Shown here: piece by piece, positions 1 through 6,827 of the stretch | How the letters are laid out: every line of letters starts with the position of its first letter | Numbering within the stretch: the stretch's first letter is position 1 | NCBI GenBank assembly: GCA_945907225.1 | Contig: CAMDSN010000033.1 | Span: 1-10,998 of the forward strand | Reading direction: 5' to 3' | From: Flavobacterium psychrophilum | GTDB taxonomy: Bacteria; Bacteroidota; Bacteroidia; Flavobacteriales; Flavobacteriaceae | DNA length: 10,998 bases | Made by a program: the position numbers and the translations under genes | Notes under the pieces: model-generated | Databases searched by the model: none | What the model was told of the DNA's origin: nothing | What the model saw: only the letters and a program-made list of their open reading frames with translations

Positions 1-1428
1 GAAAAACTTGTTGTTAAAACTAATAATTTCCGAAAAACTTCTATAATTGGTCTCTAGTGAATGTACCTTTTTGTCCGGATTGTTAAATGGGTTTTTGGAC
101 TTGCTTAATTCGATAAACTGCTCAGCTTTCCCTCCACGCCATCTATAAATAGATTGTTTTGGGTCGCCCACAATTAATAAACTTCCCCGCTCGCCAAGTA
201 AATCTTCACTAGAAGTTGCATTATCAATTAGCGGCACCAAATTTTGCCATTGCATCTCAGAAGTGTCTTGAAATTCATCTATAAAAAAATGCTTGTACTT
301 TTCCCCCAACCTTTCATAAATAAAGGGTGCAGGCTGATTTTGAATTTGCTCATGCACTAATTTATTAAATTCGGTAATGGATAGAACGCCTTGATCTTTT
401 TGAATTTCTTTAAGTTTGTTACTCAATGTATTTAGAAGTGAAAGCGGTGTAATGTTTTTTAAAAACGCCTGATAGAAATTTATCTTTTCAAATTTTTGAT
501 AAACTGTATCAAGTGAGACTAACAAATTTGGAATTATACTTTGAATGATGGCAGAATCATTGGCTGTTTTATTGATTTTTATATCATCAATTTCATGATA
601 CATTTTATTCTTGGGGTTAAACTCTTTTTGAGCAATACTTTTTAAATGTCTTGGAAAATGCCCTCCTGAAAATGATTTTTCATCTATGCCTTTACTCTCA
701 ATTAAAGTCAATGCGCCAATTGCTAATTCGGCCGTCTCCGTTTCCAATTGTTGACAGAGATTGAATAGTTTACTTTTAATAATCATAAAATCTTCAATCT
801 TCTTGTCATTAAAGTGTATAATTTCTTCTCTATTATTTTCATTTAAAATTAGTTTCCCCGTTTCCATGATTTCACGTGAAATGTCCCAAGACTTATCCTC
901 ATCGGTCTTTTCCATTGTAAAATCTATGAGTAATTTTGTTAGCTCTGCATCAATTCCAGCCTCCGCTATGATTGTGTCAACAGCCTCTGCCAATAAGCTT
1001 TCAACATCTAGAGAAACTTCAAATGTGATAGGTAAATTCAGTTCGTGTGCAAAAGCCCGAATCACTTTATGAGTAAATTTATCAATAGTTGAAATATCAA
1101 AAGCAGCATAATTGTGAATTAAGTTTTTGATAATACTTTGAGATTTATGAGTTATTGCTTGTAAACTCAATCCTGTATCAATATTAATATCTTGCATTAA
1201 CTCTATGGCCTTTTCAGATGGGTTTTGTTTACTAAATTCCGAAAGACTGTCTAACACACGACTTTTCATTTCGTGTACCGCTTTATTTGTAAAGGTTATA
1301 GCAAGAATATTTCTGTAAGCATCTGGTTTCTTAGAAGTCAATATAATTTTTAAATATTCTTTAACCAAAGTGTATGTCTTTCCAGAACCTGCAGAAGCAT
1401 TATATATAGAGAAAGCTGTTTTTTGCAT
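1..1428 (-). CDS. UvrD/RecB-like (AddA-type) superfamily 1 DNA helicase, N-terminal 476 residues; gene runs off the left edge
   Basis: The reading frame is open from ATG at 1428 to base 1 without a stop, so only the N-terminal part is present. Motifs of a superfamily 1A helicase appear in order: Walker A ASAGSGKT (residues 11-18, Lys17), motif Ia AITFTNKAVHEM (43-54), STIDKF (113-118), Walker B FIDEFQDTS (382-390, Asp384/Glu385), motif III GDPKQSIYRWRGG (421-433) and LETNYRS (458-464). The roughly 260 residues between STIDKF and Walker B fit the large 1B insertion of RecB/AddA proteins and are longer than in UvrD or PcrA. Proteins of this type unwind double-stranded DNA ends with ATP and usually carry a C-terminal RecB-like nuclease domain, working with an AddB-like partner in recombinational repair; that part lies outside the window. 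ATG 1428 is chosen because the Walker A motif starts only ten residues later. No clear promoter is visible. The helicase call is firm; AddA-like is by architecture. Confidence 0.9.
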   Translation of the reverse strand, partial: MQKTAFSIYNASAGSGKTYTLVKEYLKIILTSKKPDAYRNILAITFTNKAVHEMKSRVLDSLSEFSKQNPSEKAIELMQDINIDTGLSLQAITHKSQSIIKNLIHNYAAFDISTIDKFTHKVIRAFAHELNLPITFEVSLDVESLLAEAVDTIIAEAGIDAELTKLLIDFTMEKTDEDKSWDISREIMETGKLILNENNREEIIHFNDKKIEDFMIIKSKLFNLCQQLETETAELAIGALTLIESKGIDEKSFSGGHFPRHLKSIAQKEFNPKNKMYHEIDDIKINKTANDSAIIQSIIPNLLVSLDTVYQKFEKINFYQAFLKNITPLSLLNTLSNKLKEIQKDQGVLSITEFNKLVHEQIQNQPAPFIYERLGEKYKHFFIDEFQDTSEMQWQNLVPLIDNATSSEDLLGERGSLLIVGDPKQSIYRWRGGKAEQFIELSKSKNPFNNPDKKVHSLETNYRSFSEIISFNNKFF

Positions 1429-1542
1429 TTTAATTGTATCTTTTTAAATAACCTCGAATGATTTTTAGAGTTAATTATTTGACTCGCTAAATTTTATTCT
1501 ATTCTAAGGTTGGGGATAATTTTTTTTTCGAAGTTAAATGTA

Positions 1543-1550
1543 TAAATTTG
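1543..1550 (+). promoter_or_regulatory. Bacteroidetes -7 box of the superoxide dismutase promoter
   Basis: TAAATTTG matches the Bacteroidetes sigma-ABfr -7 consensus TAnnTTTG exactly and ends 39 nt before the sod start codon. With a 19-nt spacer the -33 position reads TTTT instead of TTTG, so only the -7 half is strong. Transcription would start near 1556. Confidence 0.5.
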
Positions 1551-1589
1551 GATTCAATTATTTTTAATAACTTTTAAACATTACTTATC

Positions 1590-2198
1590 ATGGCTTTCGA
1601 ATTACCACAATTACCTTACGCATATGATGCATTAGAACCTAATATTGATGCAAAAACAATGGAGATTCACCACTCTAAACACCACAATGCCTATACAACT
1701 AATCTTAACGCCGCAATTTTAGGAACAAATTTAGAAGCACAATCTATTGAGACTATTTTAATGAATCTTGATATGAAAAACATGGCCTTAAGAAATAATG
1801 GAGGTGGTTATTATAATCACAATTTATATTGGCGCGTAATGGCTCCAAATGGAGGTGGTAGTCCTTCAGGAGAATTAGCGGATGCTATTAATGCTGCTTA
1901 TGGCACTTTTGAAGAGTTTAAAAACCAATTTGCGAAAGCTGGCGCTACTCGTTTTGGTTCGGGATGGGCTTGGCTTTGTGTTCACAAAGGTGGAAAAGTA
2001 GAGGTTTGCTCAACCCCAAATCAAGACAACCCTTTAATGCCAGATTCCGGCTGTTCGGGCTTCCCTATACTTGGAATGGATGTTTGGGAACATGCCTATT
2101 ATTTAAATTACCAAAATCGAAGACCCGATTATATTTTGGGTTTCTTTAATTTAATAAACTGGGTAGAAGTAGAAAGATTATATGCCCTAGAAAAATAA
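1590..2198 (+). CDS. sodA: Superoxide dismutase, manganese-type motifs (Fe/Mn family)
   Basis: This cytoplasmic enzyme converts superoxide to oxygen and hydrogen peroxide. The 202-residue protein has the usual family length and all four metal ligands: His27 (in MEIHHSKHH), His77 (in YYNHNLYW), Asp164 and His168 (in [11 protein letters not shown]). Two features favour the manganese-type group: the glycine run NNGGGYYNH before the second ligand, where iron enzymes typically have a Gln, and Gln145 in TPNQDNPLM, at the position where manganese enzymes supply the outer-sphere Gln. Bacteroidetes members can be cambialistic, so actual metal use cannot be settled from sequence. No signal peptide is present. 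The gene stands alone, divergent from the helicase, with its own promoter box and an intrinsic terminator 14 nt after the stop. The start at 1590 gives the family's standard [18 protein letters not shown] terminus. Confidence 0.97.
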   Translation: MAFELPQLPYAYDALEPNIDAKTMEIHHSKHHNAYTTNLNAAILGTNLEAQSIETILMNLDMKNMALRNNGGGYYNHNLYWRVMAPNGGGSPSGELADAINAAYGTFEEFKNQFAKAGATRFGSGWAWLCVHKGGKVEVCSTPNQDNPLMPDSGCSGFPILGMDVWEHAYYLNYQNRRPDYILGFFNLINWVEVERLYALEK

Positions 2199-2211
2199 TA
2201 AAATCTAAACT

Positions 2212-2242
2212 AAAACCGATTGTTAATTCAGTCGGTTTTTTT
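2212..2242 (+). terminator. Intrinsic terminator of the superoxide dismutase gene
   Basis: AAAACCGA (2212-2219) pairs with TCGGTTTT (2232-2239), extended inward by a G-T wobble and two further pairs to a loop TTAATT (2223-2228). The stem runs into seven T residues (2236-2242). It begins 14 nt after the sod stop codon. Confidence 0.85.
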
Positions 2243-2310
2243 AACTAATTAAAAAAGGTTTATTAATCTTTTTGTGAGGGAACTATATGGGGGAAAAAAG
2301 AAAAGTATAA

Positions 2311-2340
2311 AAATAAAAAAGGTGAAAATTACTTTTCACC
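2311..2340 (-). terminator. Intrinsic terminator on the minus strand, after the PurF-like gene or a small RNA
   Basis: Read on the minus strand, GGTGAAAA (2340-2333) and TTTTCACC (2328-2321) form a perfect 8-bp stem around the tetraloop GTAA (2332-2329), followed by six T, one A and further T residues (2320-2311). It lies 133 nt beyond the stop of the PurF-like gene, which is far for a simple gene terminator and leaves room for a separate short transcript. Confidence 0.75.
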
Positions 2341-2389
2341 CTCTTTGCCCCAAATCTACCATAATCTTAACCTACTAATACTATGGTAG
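2311..2389 (-). ncRNA. Candidate small RNA between the sod and PurF-like genes
   Basis: On the minus strand, a promoter-like box TATATTCG (2399-2392; one mismatch to TAnnTTTG, with TTTT 19 nt upstream in a run of twelve T residues) is followed directly by an 8-bp hairpin: CTACCATA (2389-2382) pairs with TATGGTAG (2363-2356), leaving an 18-nt loop. A short linker containing TTTGGGGCAAAGAG follows, and then the terminator hairpin ending at 2311. The whole would be about 75 nt with no plausible reading frame. Hairpin, single-stranded linker, terminator is the layout of many bacterial regulatory RNAs. It could instead be the structured 3' end of the PurF-like mRNA. I do not recognise a known family. 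Confidence 0.35.
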
Positions 2390-2473
2390 CGCGAATATAG
2401 ATTAGATAGATTTTAAAAAAAAAAAATATAGACGAACTACAATTATAATCGTTAAAATTCAAAAAATATTTTT

Positions 2474-4372
2474 TTAATAGGCTCTCGTATTTTTCCCTTC
2501 GTAAAAATTCATAAACGATTTATTAGCAACTCGATTACCCCCTGGGGTTGGATAGTCCCCGGTGAAGTACCAATCCCCTAAATTTTTTGGGCAAGCAGAG
2601 TGTAAATTCTCTACGGTTTGAAAAATGATTTTTACTTCTGCTTTGATATCCTCCGAAGTTAACAACTCGGCTATCTTATCTGAAATTTCTTGGTCCGTAA
2701 ATGGTTTGTAAATTTCTGTAACGTAATTTATAACGTCGCTGTCATTGTAATTAGCTTGTACTTTACATTTGGCATAAACATCTTCTACAATAGCGTATAA
2801 ATTGCGTTCTTTCAACAAAGCCAAAGCTGCCTGAAAAGCAATCAACCCTTCTAATCGTGCCATATCAATGCCATAACAATCTGGAAAACGTATTTGTGGT
2901 GCTGAAGAAACTACAACAATACGTTTTGGATGCAATCGGTCCATCATTTTAAGAATTGACATTTTTAACGTAGTTCCTCTAACAATACTGTCATCAATGA
3001 TAACAAGATTATCAGTTGGCTTTATAACCCCATAAGTCACATCATAAACATGGGCAACCAGGTCGTCTCTACTGCTGTCTTCGGTTATAAATGTCCTTAA
3101 TTTAGCATCTTTTATAGCGATTTTTTCGGTTCTTATTTTTACTGAAAGAATCTCTTCTAGCTTTTCTTTTGTTAAAGTCTTTCTGTTATCTAAGATAAAG
3201 TGATTCTTTCTTTGATTGAGAAAATCATTAGCGGCTTCTACCATTCCATAAAAAGAAGTTTCAGCTGTATTTGGAATAAAAGAGAAAACTGTATTGTCAG
3301 TATCATTATCTATTGCCTTTAAAACTTCTGGAAGAATTAATTTCCCTAATTTTTTTCGTTCCTGATAAATTTCGGCATCGCTTCCTCTAGAAAAATAAAT
3401 GCGTTCAAATGAGCAGGCTTTTTTTATCGTTGGTGTTATTATTTCTTGCTCGAAAATGGTGCCATCCTTCTTAATAATAAGAGCATTCCCTGGTTGTAAT
3501 TCCTTTACTTTTTCAAATGGAACATTAAAAACAGTTTGTATTACCGGTCTTTCAGACGCAACTACAGCTATCTCATCATCTTCATAAAAATAAGCAGGGC
3601 GAATTCCGGCAGGATCTCTTAAAACAAATGCATCTCCATGGCCTAGTAATCCTGCCATAACATAACCACCGTCCCAACCTTTGGACGCGCCTCTTAAGAT
3701 TTTTGGGATGTCTAATTTCTCAGCTATTACTGGCGAAGCATCTCTCTTTGATAAACCATTATTCTTACATTCTTGGTACAAATCGGTTACTTCGTCATCT
3801 AGATAATGGCCTATTTTTTCCATTACAGTAACGGTATCAGCCATTTCCTTTGGGTGTTGTCCCAATTCTACCAGGCTATTAAATAGCTCAGTAACATTTG
3901 TCATATTAAAATTTCCCGCCAAAATCAAATTACGGTGCATCCAATTGTTTTGCCGCAAAAATGGATGGACGCTTTCAATATTATTCTTCCCAAAAGTTCC
4001 ATAACGAACGTGTCCTAAAAATAACTCTCCTATATAAGGAATCTTTTTTTTCTGTAATGTTACATTATCTTGATATTCTGGATGAGCTGATAATTCGTCA
4101 TTAATTCTGTCATTAATTTGTGCAAAAACATCCTGAATAGCTTGCCCTTTGTTTGATCGAACTCGGCTAATGTATCTTTCGCCAGGTTCAACATCTAATT
4201 TTATTGAGGCAAATCCGGCACCATCTTGACCACGGTTGTGTTGCTTTTCCATCAATAAATACATTTTTTGTATTCCGTAAAAAGCAGAACCATACTTTTC
4301 TTTATAATATTCTAAAGGTTTTTTTAATCTAAGGAGCGCAATACCGCATTCATGTTTTAATTCATCACTCAT
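2474..4372 (-). CDS. PurF-like protein: class II glutamine amidotransferase-phosphoribosyltransferase (annotated amidophosphoribosyltransferase in this group)
   Basis: The protein has 632 residues from ATG 4372. The N-terminal glutaminase domain shows a Cys9 nucleophile in HECGIALL after a short propeptide, NRGQDGAG (46-53), GHVRYGTFG (120-128), GNFNMTN (153-159) and WDGGY with Asp234. The phosphoribosyltransferase domain shows FERIYFSRGSD (322-332), the PRPP loop VIIDDSIVRGTT (457-468) and APQIRFPDCYGIDM (491-504). PurF releases ammonia from glutamine and places it on PRPP to give phosphoribosylamine, the first step of purine synthesis. This protein is about 130 residues longer than ordinary PurF, has roughly 50 extra residues between IPNTAETSFYGM (366-377) and LRTFI (425-429), a C-terminal extension of about 100 residues, and lacks the usual KLN segment before the PRPP loop. 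The TTG-started frame to 4414 is rejected because that codon falls in a promoter-like box and Cys9 would lie 14 residues deeper. Family call firm, exact product uncertain. Confidence 0.88.
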   Translation of the reverse strand: MSDELKHECGIALLRLKKPLEYYKEKYGSAFYGIQKMYLLMEKQHNRGQDGAGFASIKLDVEPGERYISRVRSNKGQAIQDVFAQINDRINDELSAHPEYQDNVTLQKKKIPYIGELFLGHVRYGTFGKNNIESVHPFLRQNNWMHRNLILAGNFNMTNVTELFNSLVELGQHPKEMADTVTVMEKIGHYLDDEVTDLYQECKNNGLSKRDASPVIAEKLDIPKILRGASKGWDGGYVMAGLLGHGDAFVLRDPAGIRPAYFYEDDEIAVVASERPVIQTVFNVPFEKVKELQPGNALIIKKDGTIFEQEIITPTIKKACSFERIYFSRGSDAEIYQERKKLGKLILPEVLKAIDNDTDNTVFSFIPNTAETSFYGMVEAANDFLNQRKNHFILDNRKTLTKEKLEEILSVKIRTEKIAIKDAKLRTFITEDSSRDDLVAHVYDVTYGVIKPTDNLVIIDDSIVRGTTLKMSILKMMDRLHPKRIVVVSSAPQIRFPDCYGIDMARLEGLIAFQAALALLKERNLYAIVEDVYAKCKVQANYNDSDVINYVTEIYKPFTDQEISDKIAELLTSEDIKAEVKIIFQTVENLHSACPKNLGDWYFTGDYPTPGGNRVANKSFMNFYEGKNTRAY

Positions 4373-4411
4373 ATTAGCTGTTGTTGTAGTTGTTTTGTTT
4401 ATTATAAATAA

Positions 4412-4419
4412 CAAATAAA
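4412..4419 (-). promoter_or_regulatory. Weak -7-like box upstream of the PurF-like gene
   Basis: On the minus strand TTTATTTG (4419-4412) matches TAnnTTTG at five of six fixed positions and ends 39 nt before ATG 4372. No convincing -33 TTTG lies at the right distance. Because a terminator precedes this gene, some promoter is expected here. Confidence 0.3.
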
Positions 4420-4460
4420 ATTATTTCTTACTATGAATTTATTATAAAGGTTTTCTTTTA

Positions 4461-4489
4461 AATAAAAATGCCTCAAAATTTCGAGGCAT
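4461..4489 (-). terminator. Intrinsic terminator of the PfkB-family kinase gene
   Basis: On the minus strand ATGCCTC (4489-4483) pairs with GAGGCAT (4474-4468) around an 8-nt loop GAAATTTT, followed by TTTT, A and TT. It begins 5 nt after the kinase stop codon and separates that gene from the PurF-like gene. Confidence 0.8.
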
Positions 4490-4493
4490 AAAT

Positions 4494-5420
4494 TTACGGT
4501 AATTCTAATTCAAATTGTGTTAACGATTTGAATTGTTTCAGGCGTTCATTTACTTCAGCTTTAGTCAAAGATAACATTCTCTCGGTTCCAAATTTCTCTA
4601 CGCTAAAGGAAGCTAAATTAGACCCATGTATTATCGCTGTTTTCATGGTTTCGAATGAAATATCTCCTTGTTGGGTAATGAACCCTGCAAATCCACCTGC
4701 AAATGTGTCCCCTGCTCCGGTTGGATCAAAAACATCTGCCAAGGGTAGAGCCGGAGCAAAGAAAATATGTTCGTCATGGAAAATCAACGCGCCATGTTCT
4801 CCTTTTTTAATCACCACATATTTAGGGCCCATAGTGTGAATCTTAGCCGCAGCTTTTACCAAAGAGTATTCTCCTGAAAGTTGCCTTGCTTCTTCATCGT
4901 TAATTGTAATTACATCAACACGTTTGATAACGTCTAATAATTCAGGCAAAGCACAATCCATCCAAAAGTTCATGGTGTCTAAAACAACTAATTTTGGTTT
5001 TTTAGTCATTTGATTCAAAACACCGGTTTGTACAATTGGATGCAGATTTCCTAACATCACCACATCAGCATCCTTAAAATTTTCAGGAACAATAGGATTA
5101 AAATCAGCCAACACATTTAATTCGGTAGCCAACGTATCTCTTGAGTTCATATCGTTGTGATAACGACCGCTCCAAAAAAAAGTTTTTCCGCCTTTTACTA
5201 CTTCAAGACCTGAAATATCTATATATCTATCGGTTAATAAGTCTAAATATTCTTGTGGAAAATCATCTCCAACTACAGAAACAATAGCCGATTGAAGGTT
5301 AAAATGGGAAGCTGAAAGTCCAATAAATGTTGCTGCTCCACCTAAAATTTTGTCTGTTTTTCCGAAAGGCGTTTCAATGGCGTCAAAAGCGACGGTTCCA
5401 ACAATTAAAAGTTTGTTCAT
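4494..5420 (-). CDS. PfkB-family carbohydrate kinase, substrate unknown
   Basis: The 308-residue protein belongs to the ribokinase/PfkB family, which phosphorylates sugars or nucleosides with ATP in the cytoplasm. The N-terminal glycine signature is GGAATFIGLSASHF (27-40), where these enzymes bind the sugar. VSVVGDDFP (47-55) follows, then TINDEEA (172-178) in the central sheet, and the second PfkB signature DPTGAGDTFAGG (232-243), with the anion-hole Gly-Ala-Gly and catalytic base Asp238. Length is typical and no key residue is missing. I cannot assign the substrate; the protein does not show clear marks of ribokinase, fructokinase or adenosine kinase. It has its own strong promoter and a terminator close behind, so it is probably a single-gene unit, although it lies between purine-related genes on the same strand. 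A nucleoside or ribose-like substrate is an inference from that context only. Confidence 0.93.
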   Translation of the reverse strand: MNKLLIVGTVAFDAIETPFGKTDKILGGAATFIGLSASHFNLQSAIVSVVGDDFPQEYLDLLTDRYIDISGLEVVKGGKTFFWSGRYHNDMNSRDTLATELNVLADFNPIVPENFKDADVVMLGNLHPIVQTGVLNQMTKKPKLVVLDTMNFWMDCALPELLDVIKRVDVITINDEEARQLSGEYSLVKAAAKIHTMGPKYVVIKKGEHGALIFHDEHIFFAPALPLADVFDPTGAGDTFAGGFAGFITQQGDISFETMKTAIIHGSNLASFSVEKFGTERMLSLTKAEVNERLKQFKSLTQFELELP

Positions 5421-5444
5421 TATGAGTGTTTCAAATTAAAGCGG

Positions 5445-5475
5445 CAAAGATAAACTTTAGTTCAAGAGTTACAAA
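5445..5475 (-). promoter_or_regulatory. Perfect Bacteroidetes promoter of the PfkB-family kinase gene
   Basis: On the minus strand the -33 box TTTG (5475-5472) is followed by exactly 19 nt and the -7 box TATCTTTG (5452-5445), matching TTTG-N19-TAnnTTTG at every fixed position. Transcription should begin near 5439, about 20 nt before the kinase ATG. Confidence 0.85.
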
Positions 5476-5513
5476 GTTAAAAACATGCATTTACATACTA
5501 TTAAAATTGTAAT

Positions 5514-6005
5514 TTATGGATTATATTTAAATAAGTCATTATTTTCCTTTTCATAAAACGCATCAACGGATAAATTAGGCAACCCCGATGCCATTACAGC
5601 AAGTTCATCGCAACGTTCGTTTTGTGGATGATTGTTGTGGCCTTTAATCCATTTGAAATCTACTTGATGTTGGCGGTAAATTTTAAGAAATCGCATCCAT
5701 AAATCCGGATTTTTTTTGTCTTTAAATGATTTTTTCTCCCATCCAAAAACCCATTTTTTTTCTACAGCATCCACCACATATTTTGAATCGGAAACAACCA
5801 AAACTTTCATATTGGGTTTAGTTATTTTTTCCAAACCCACAATTACTGCTAATAATTCCATCCTATTATTAGTTGTATGTCGAAACCCCTCATAGAACTC
5901 TTTTTGGTAGGTCGTCCCCACTAATTCCATGACAACGCCATATCCTCCGTTTCCTGGATTTCCTTTGGCTGCGCCGTCGGTGTATATGTGGACTTGGTGT
6001 GTCAA
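5514..6005 (-). CDS. rnhA: Ribonuclease HI, TTG start
   Basis: RNase HI cuts the RNA strand of RNA-DNA hybrids, removing primers and R-loops. The 163-residue protein has the complete DEDD active site at positions almost identical to the Escherichia coli enzyme: Asp10 (IYTDGAAKGNPG), Glu50 (NNRMEL), Asp73 (VVSDSKYV) and Asp133 (NERCDELA), plus the catalytic-loop His123 (KGHNNHPQNE). The basic WVFGWEKKSFKDKKNPDLW segment (85-103) corresponds to the handle that grips the hybrid. The start is TTG at 6005: an in-frame stop lies at 6026-6024, no ATG or GTG occurs between, and TTG places the first catalytic Asp at residue 10 as in relatives. It starts 11 nt after purN and is likely translated from the same message. 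Confidence 0.96.
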   Translation of the reverse strand: MTHQVHIYTDGAAKGNPGNGGYGVVMELVGTTYQKEFYEGFRHTTNNRMELLAVIVGLEKITKPNMKVLVVSDSKYVVDAVEKKWVFGWEKKSFKDKKNPDLWMRFLKIYRQHQVDFKWIKGHNNHPQNERCDELAVMASGLPNLSVDAFYEKENNDLFKYNP

Positions 6006-6016
6006 GATAAAAGGGA

Positions 6017-6586
6017 TTAGGAATTAGGAATTAGTATTTTTTCAATTATTTGAGGGAAATGTATTTGCTCAAGCATATGGACTTTAGCAACAATATCTTC
6101 CGGTATTTTACAATTTTCGATGTTAACTTTTTGCTGAAAAATAAATTTGCCTTCGTCATACTGTTCATTGACATAATGAATTGTAATTCCGGTTTCTTTT
6201 TCCTTGTTAGCCAAAACCGTTTGATGTACTTTAATCCCATACATCCCCTTTCCGCCATATTTTGGGAGTAATGCCGGATGTATATTGATTATTTTATTTG
6301 GATATGCGGATACAATTTCTTGGGGCATTTTCCACAGAAAACCTGCCAAAACAATCAGGTCGGGTTTAAACTCTGCCATTTTATCCAAAACAAATCCTTC
6401 AGTAAGTTGTTCTCTATTGAAAATAAGTGTTGGGACATTATGCTTTTTTGCTTTGTCTAAAACTAGAGCATTTGAATTGTTACTGAAAACACCAGCTATT
6501 TTAACATCGGGGTTATTTTTAAAATATTGAATAATATTTTCAACATTGGAGCCAGCGCCTGAAGCAAAAAGAAGAATTTTTTTCAT
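6017..6586 (-). CDS. purN: Phosphoribosylglycinamide formyltransferase
   Basis: PurN transfers a formyl group from 10-formyltetrahydrofolate to glycinamide ribonucleotide, the third step of purine synthesis. The 189-residue protein has the usual length. It shows the phosphate-binding GAGSNVENI near the N terminus (10-18), folate-site LAGFLWKMP (80-88), and NIHPALLPKYGGKGMYG (101-117) with catalytic Asn101 and His103. Asp144 (QYDEGKF) completes the triad. The GGKGMYG wording after LLPKY differs from proteobacterial PurN and is what I would expect in Bacteroidetes. The ATG at 6586 puts the nucleotide loop at the normal distance from the N terminus. rnhA follows after 11 nt. The last codons and the stop are made of a 7-bp tandem repeat. 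Confidence 0.95.
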   Translation of the reverse strand: MKKILLFASGAGSNVENIIQYFKNNPDVKIAGVFSNNSNALVLDKAKKHNVPTLIFNREQLTEGFVLDKMAEFKPDLIVLAGFLWKMPQEIVSAYPNKIINIHPALLPKYGGKGMYGIKVHQTVLANKEKETGITIHYVNEQYDEGKFIFQQKVNIENCKIPEDIVAKVHMLEQIHFPQIIEKILIPNS

Positions 6587-6592
6587 ACTTAA

Positions 6593-6608
6593 TTGAAATT
6601 GGTTTCAA
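6593..6608. promoter_or_regulatory. Perfect dyad over the expected purN transcription start
   Basis: TTGAAA-TTGG-TTTCAA is a perfect 6-bp inverted repeat with a 4-nt centre. It overlaps the end of the purN -7 box and the predicted start site, the place where a repressor operator would sit; in RNA most of it could form a small hairpin just before the start codon. Its function is inferred from position only. Confidence 0.35.
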
Positions 6609-6636
6609 AAACAAATACTCCTAATTTCTTGTCAAA
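6606..6636 (-). promoter_or_regulatory. Promoter of the purN-rnhA unit
   Basis: On the minus strand TTTG (6636-6633), a 19-nt spacer, then TGTTTTTG (6613-6606): the -33 box and spacing are perfect and the -7 box has one mismatch (G for A at its second base). Transcription would start near 6600, about 14 nt before the purN ATG. Confidence 0.6.
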
Positions 6637-6767
6637 TCAGTTAAATTTTATCTACTAACTTATTTAATTAAATGCAAAAAAAAGCTAAATACTTGAATTA
6701 AAAGTATAGATGTAGATGATTTTGAAATAAATTATTTATTTTCGTAGTCACTTTTACTAACAAAAAT

Positions 6768-6797
6768 GTTGTTTTAAAATAAAGTTTTTTATTTTTG
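6768..6797 (+). promoter_or_regulatory. Promoter of acpP
   Basis: GTTG (6768-6771; TTG of the -33 box) is followed by 18 nt and the -7 box TATTTTTG (6790-6797), a full match to TAnnTTTG. Transcription should begin near 6803, giving a leader of about 25 nt before the acpP ATG. Confidence 0.7.
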
Positions 6798-6827
6798 CCA
6801 ACAAATTAAAAATTAAAATTAGAAATT

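Noticed and set aside
761..1072. Open frame of 103 codons on the plus strand
   Set aside because: It lies wholly antisense within the helicase gene, has a low-complexity Ser/Ile/Leu composition and no family resemblance; the minus-strand frame carries ordered helicase motifs.
1..1428. Helicase as a truncated pseudogene (no stop codon seen)
   Set aside because: The frame is open to the first base and motifs are intact and in order; the missing C-terminal part is due to the window edge.
2415..2426. Run of twelve A residues
   Set aside because: Noted as a possible slippage or sequencing-error site; it lies between genes in an A/T-rich genome, so on its own it means little beyond being the upstream part of the candidate small-RNA promoter.
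4528..4839. Open frame of 103 codons on the plus strand opposite the PfkB-family kinase
   Set aside because: It is the mirror of the well-supported kinase gene and has no recognisable motif or leader.
6046..6530. Several short frames overlapping purN on both strands
   Set aside because: They overlap each other and an intact PurN with its catalytic residues; they arise from A/T-rich composition.
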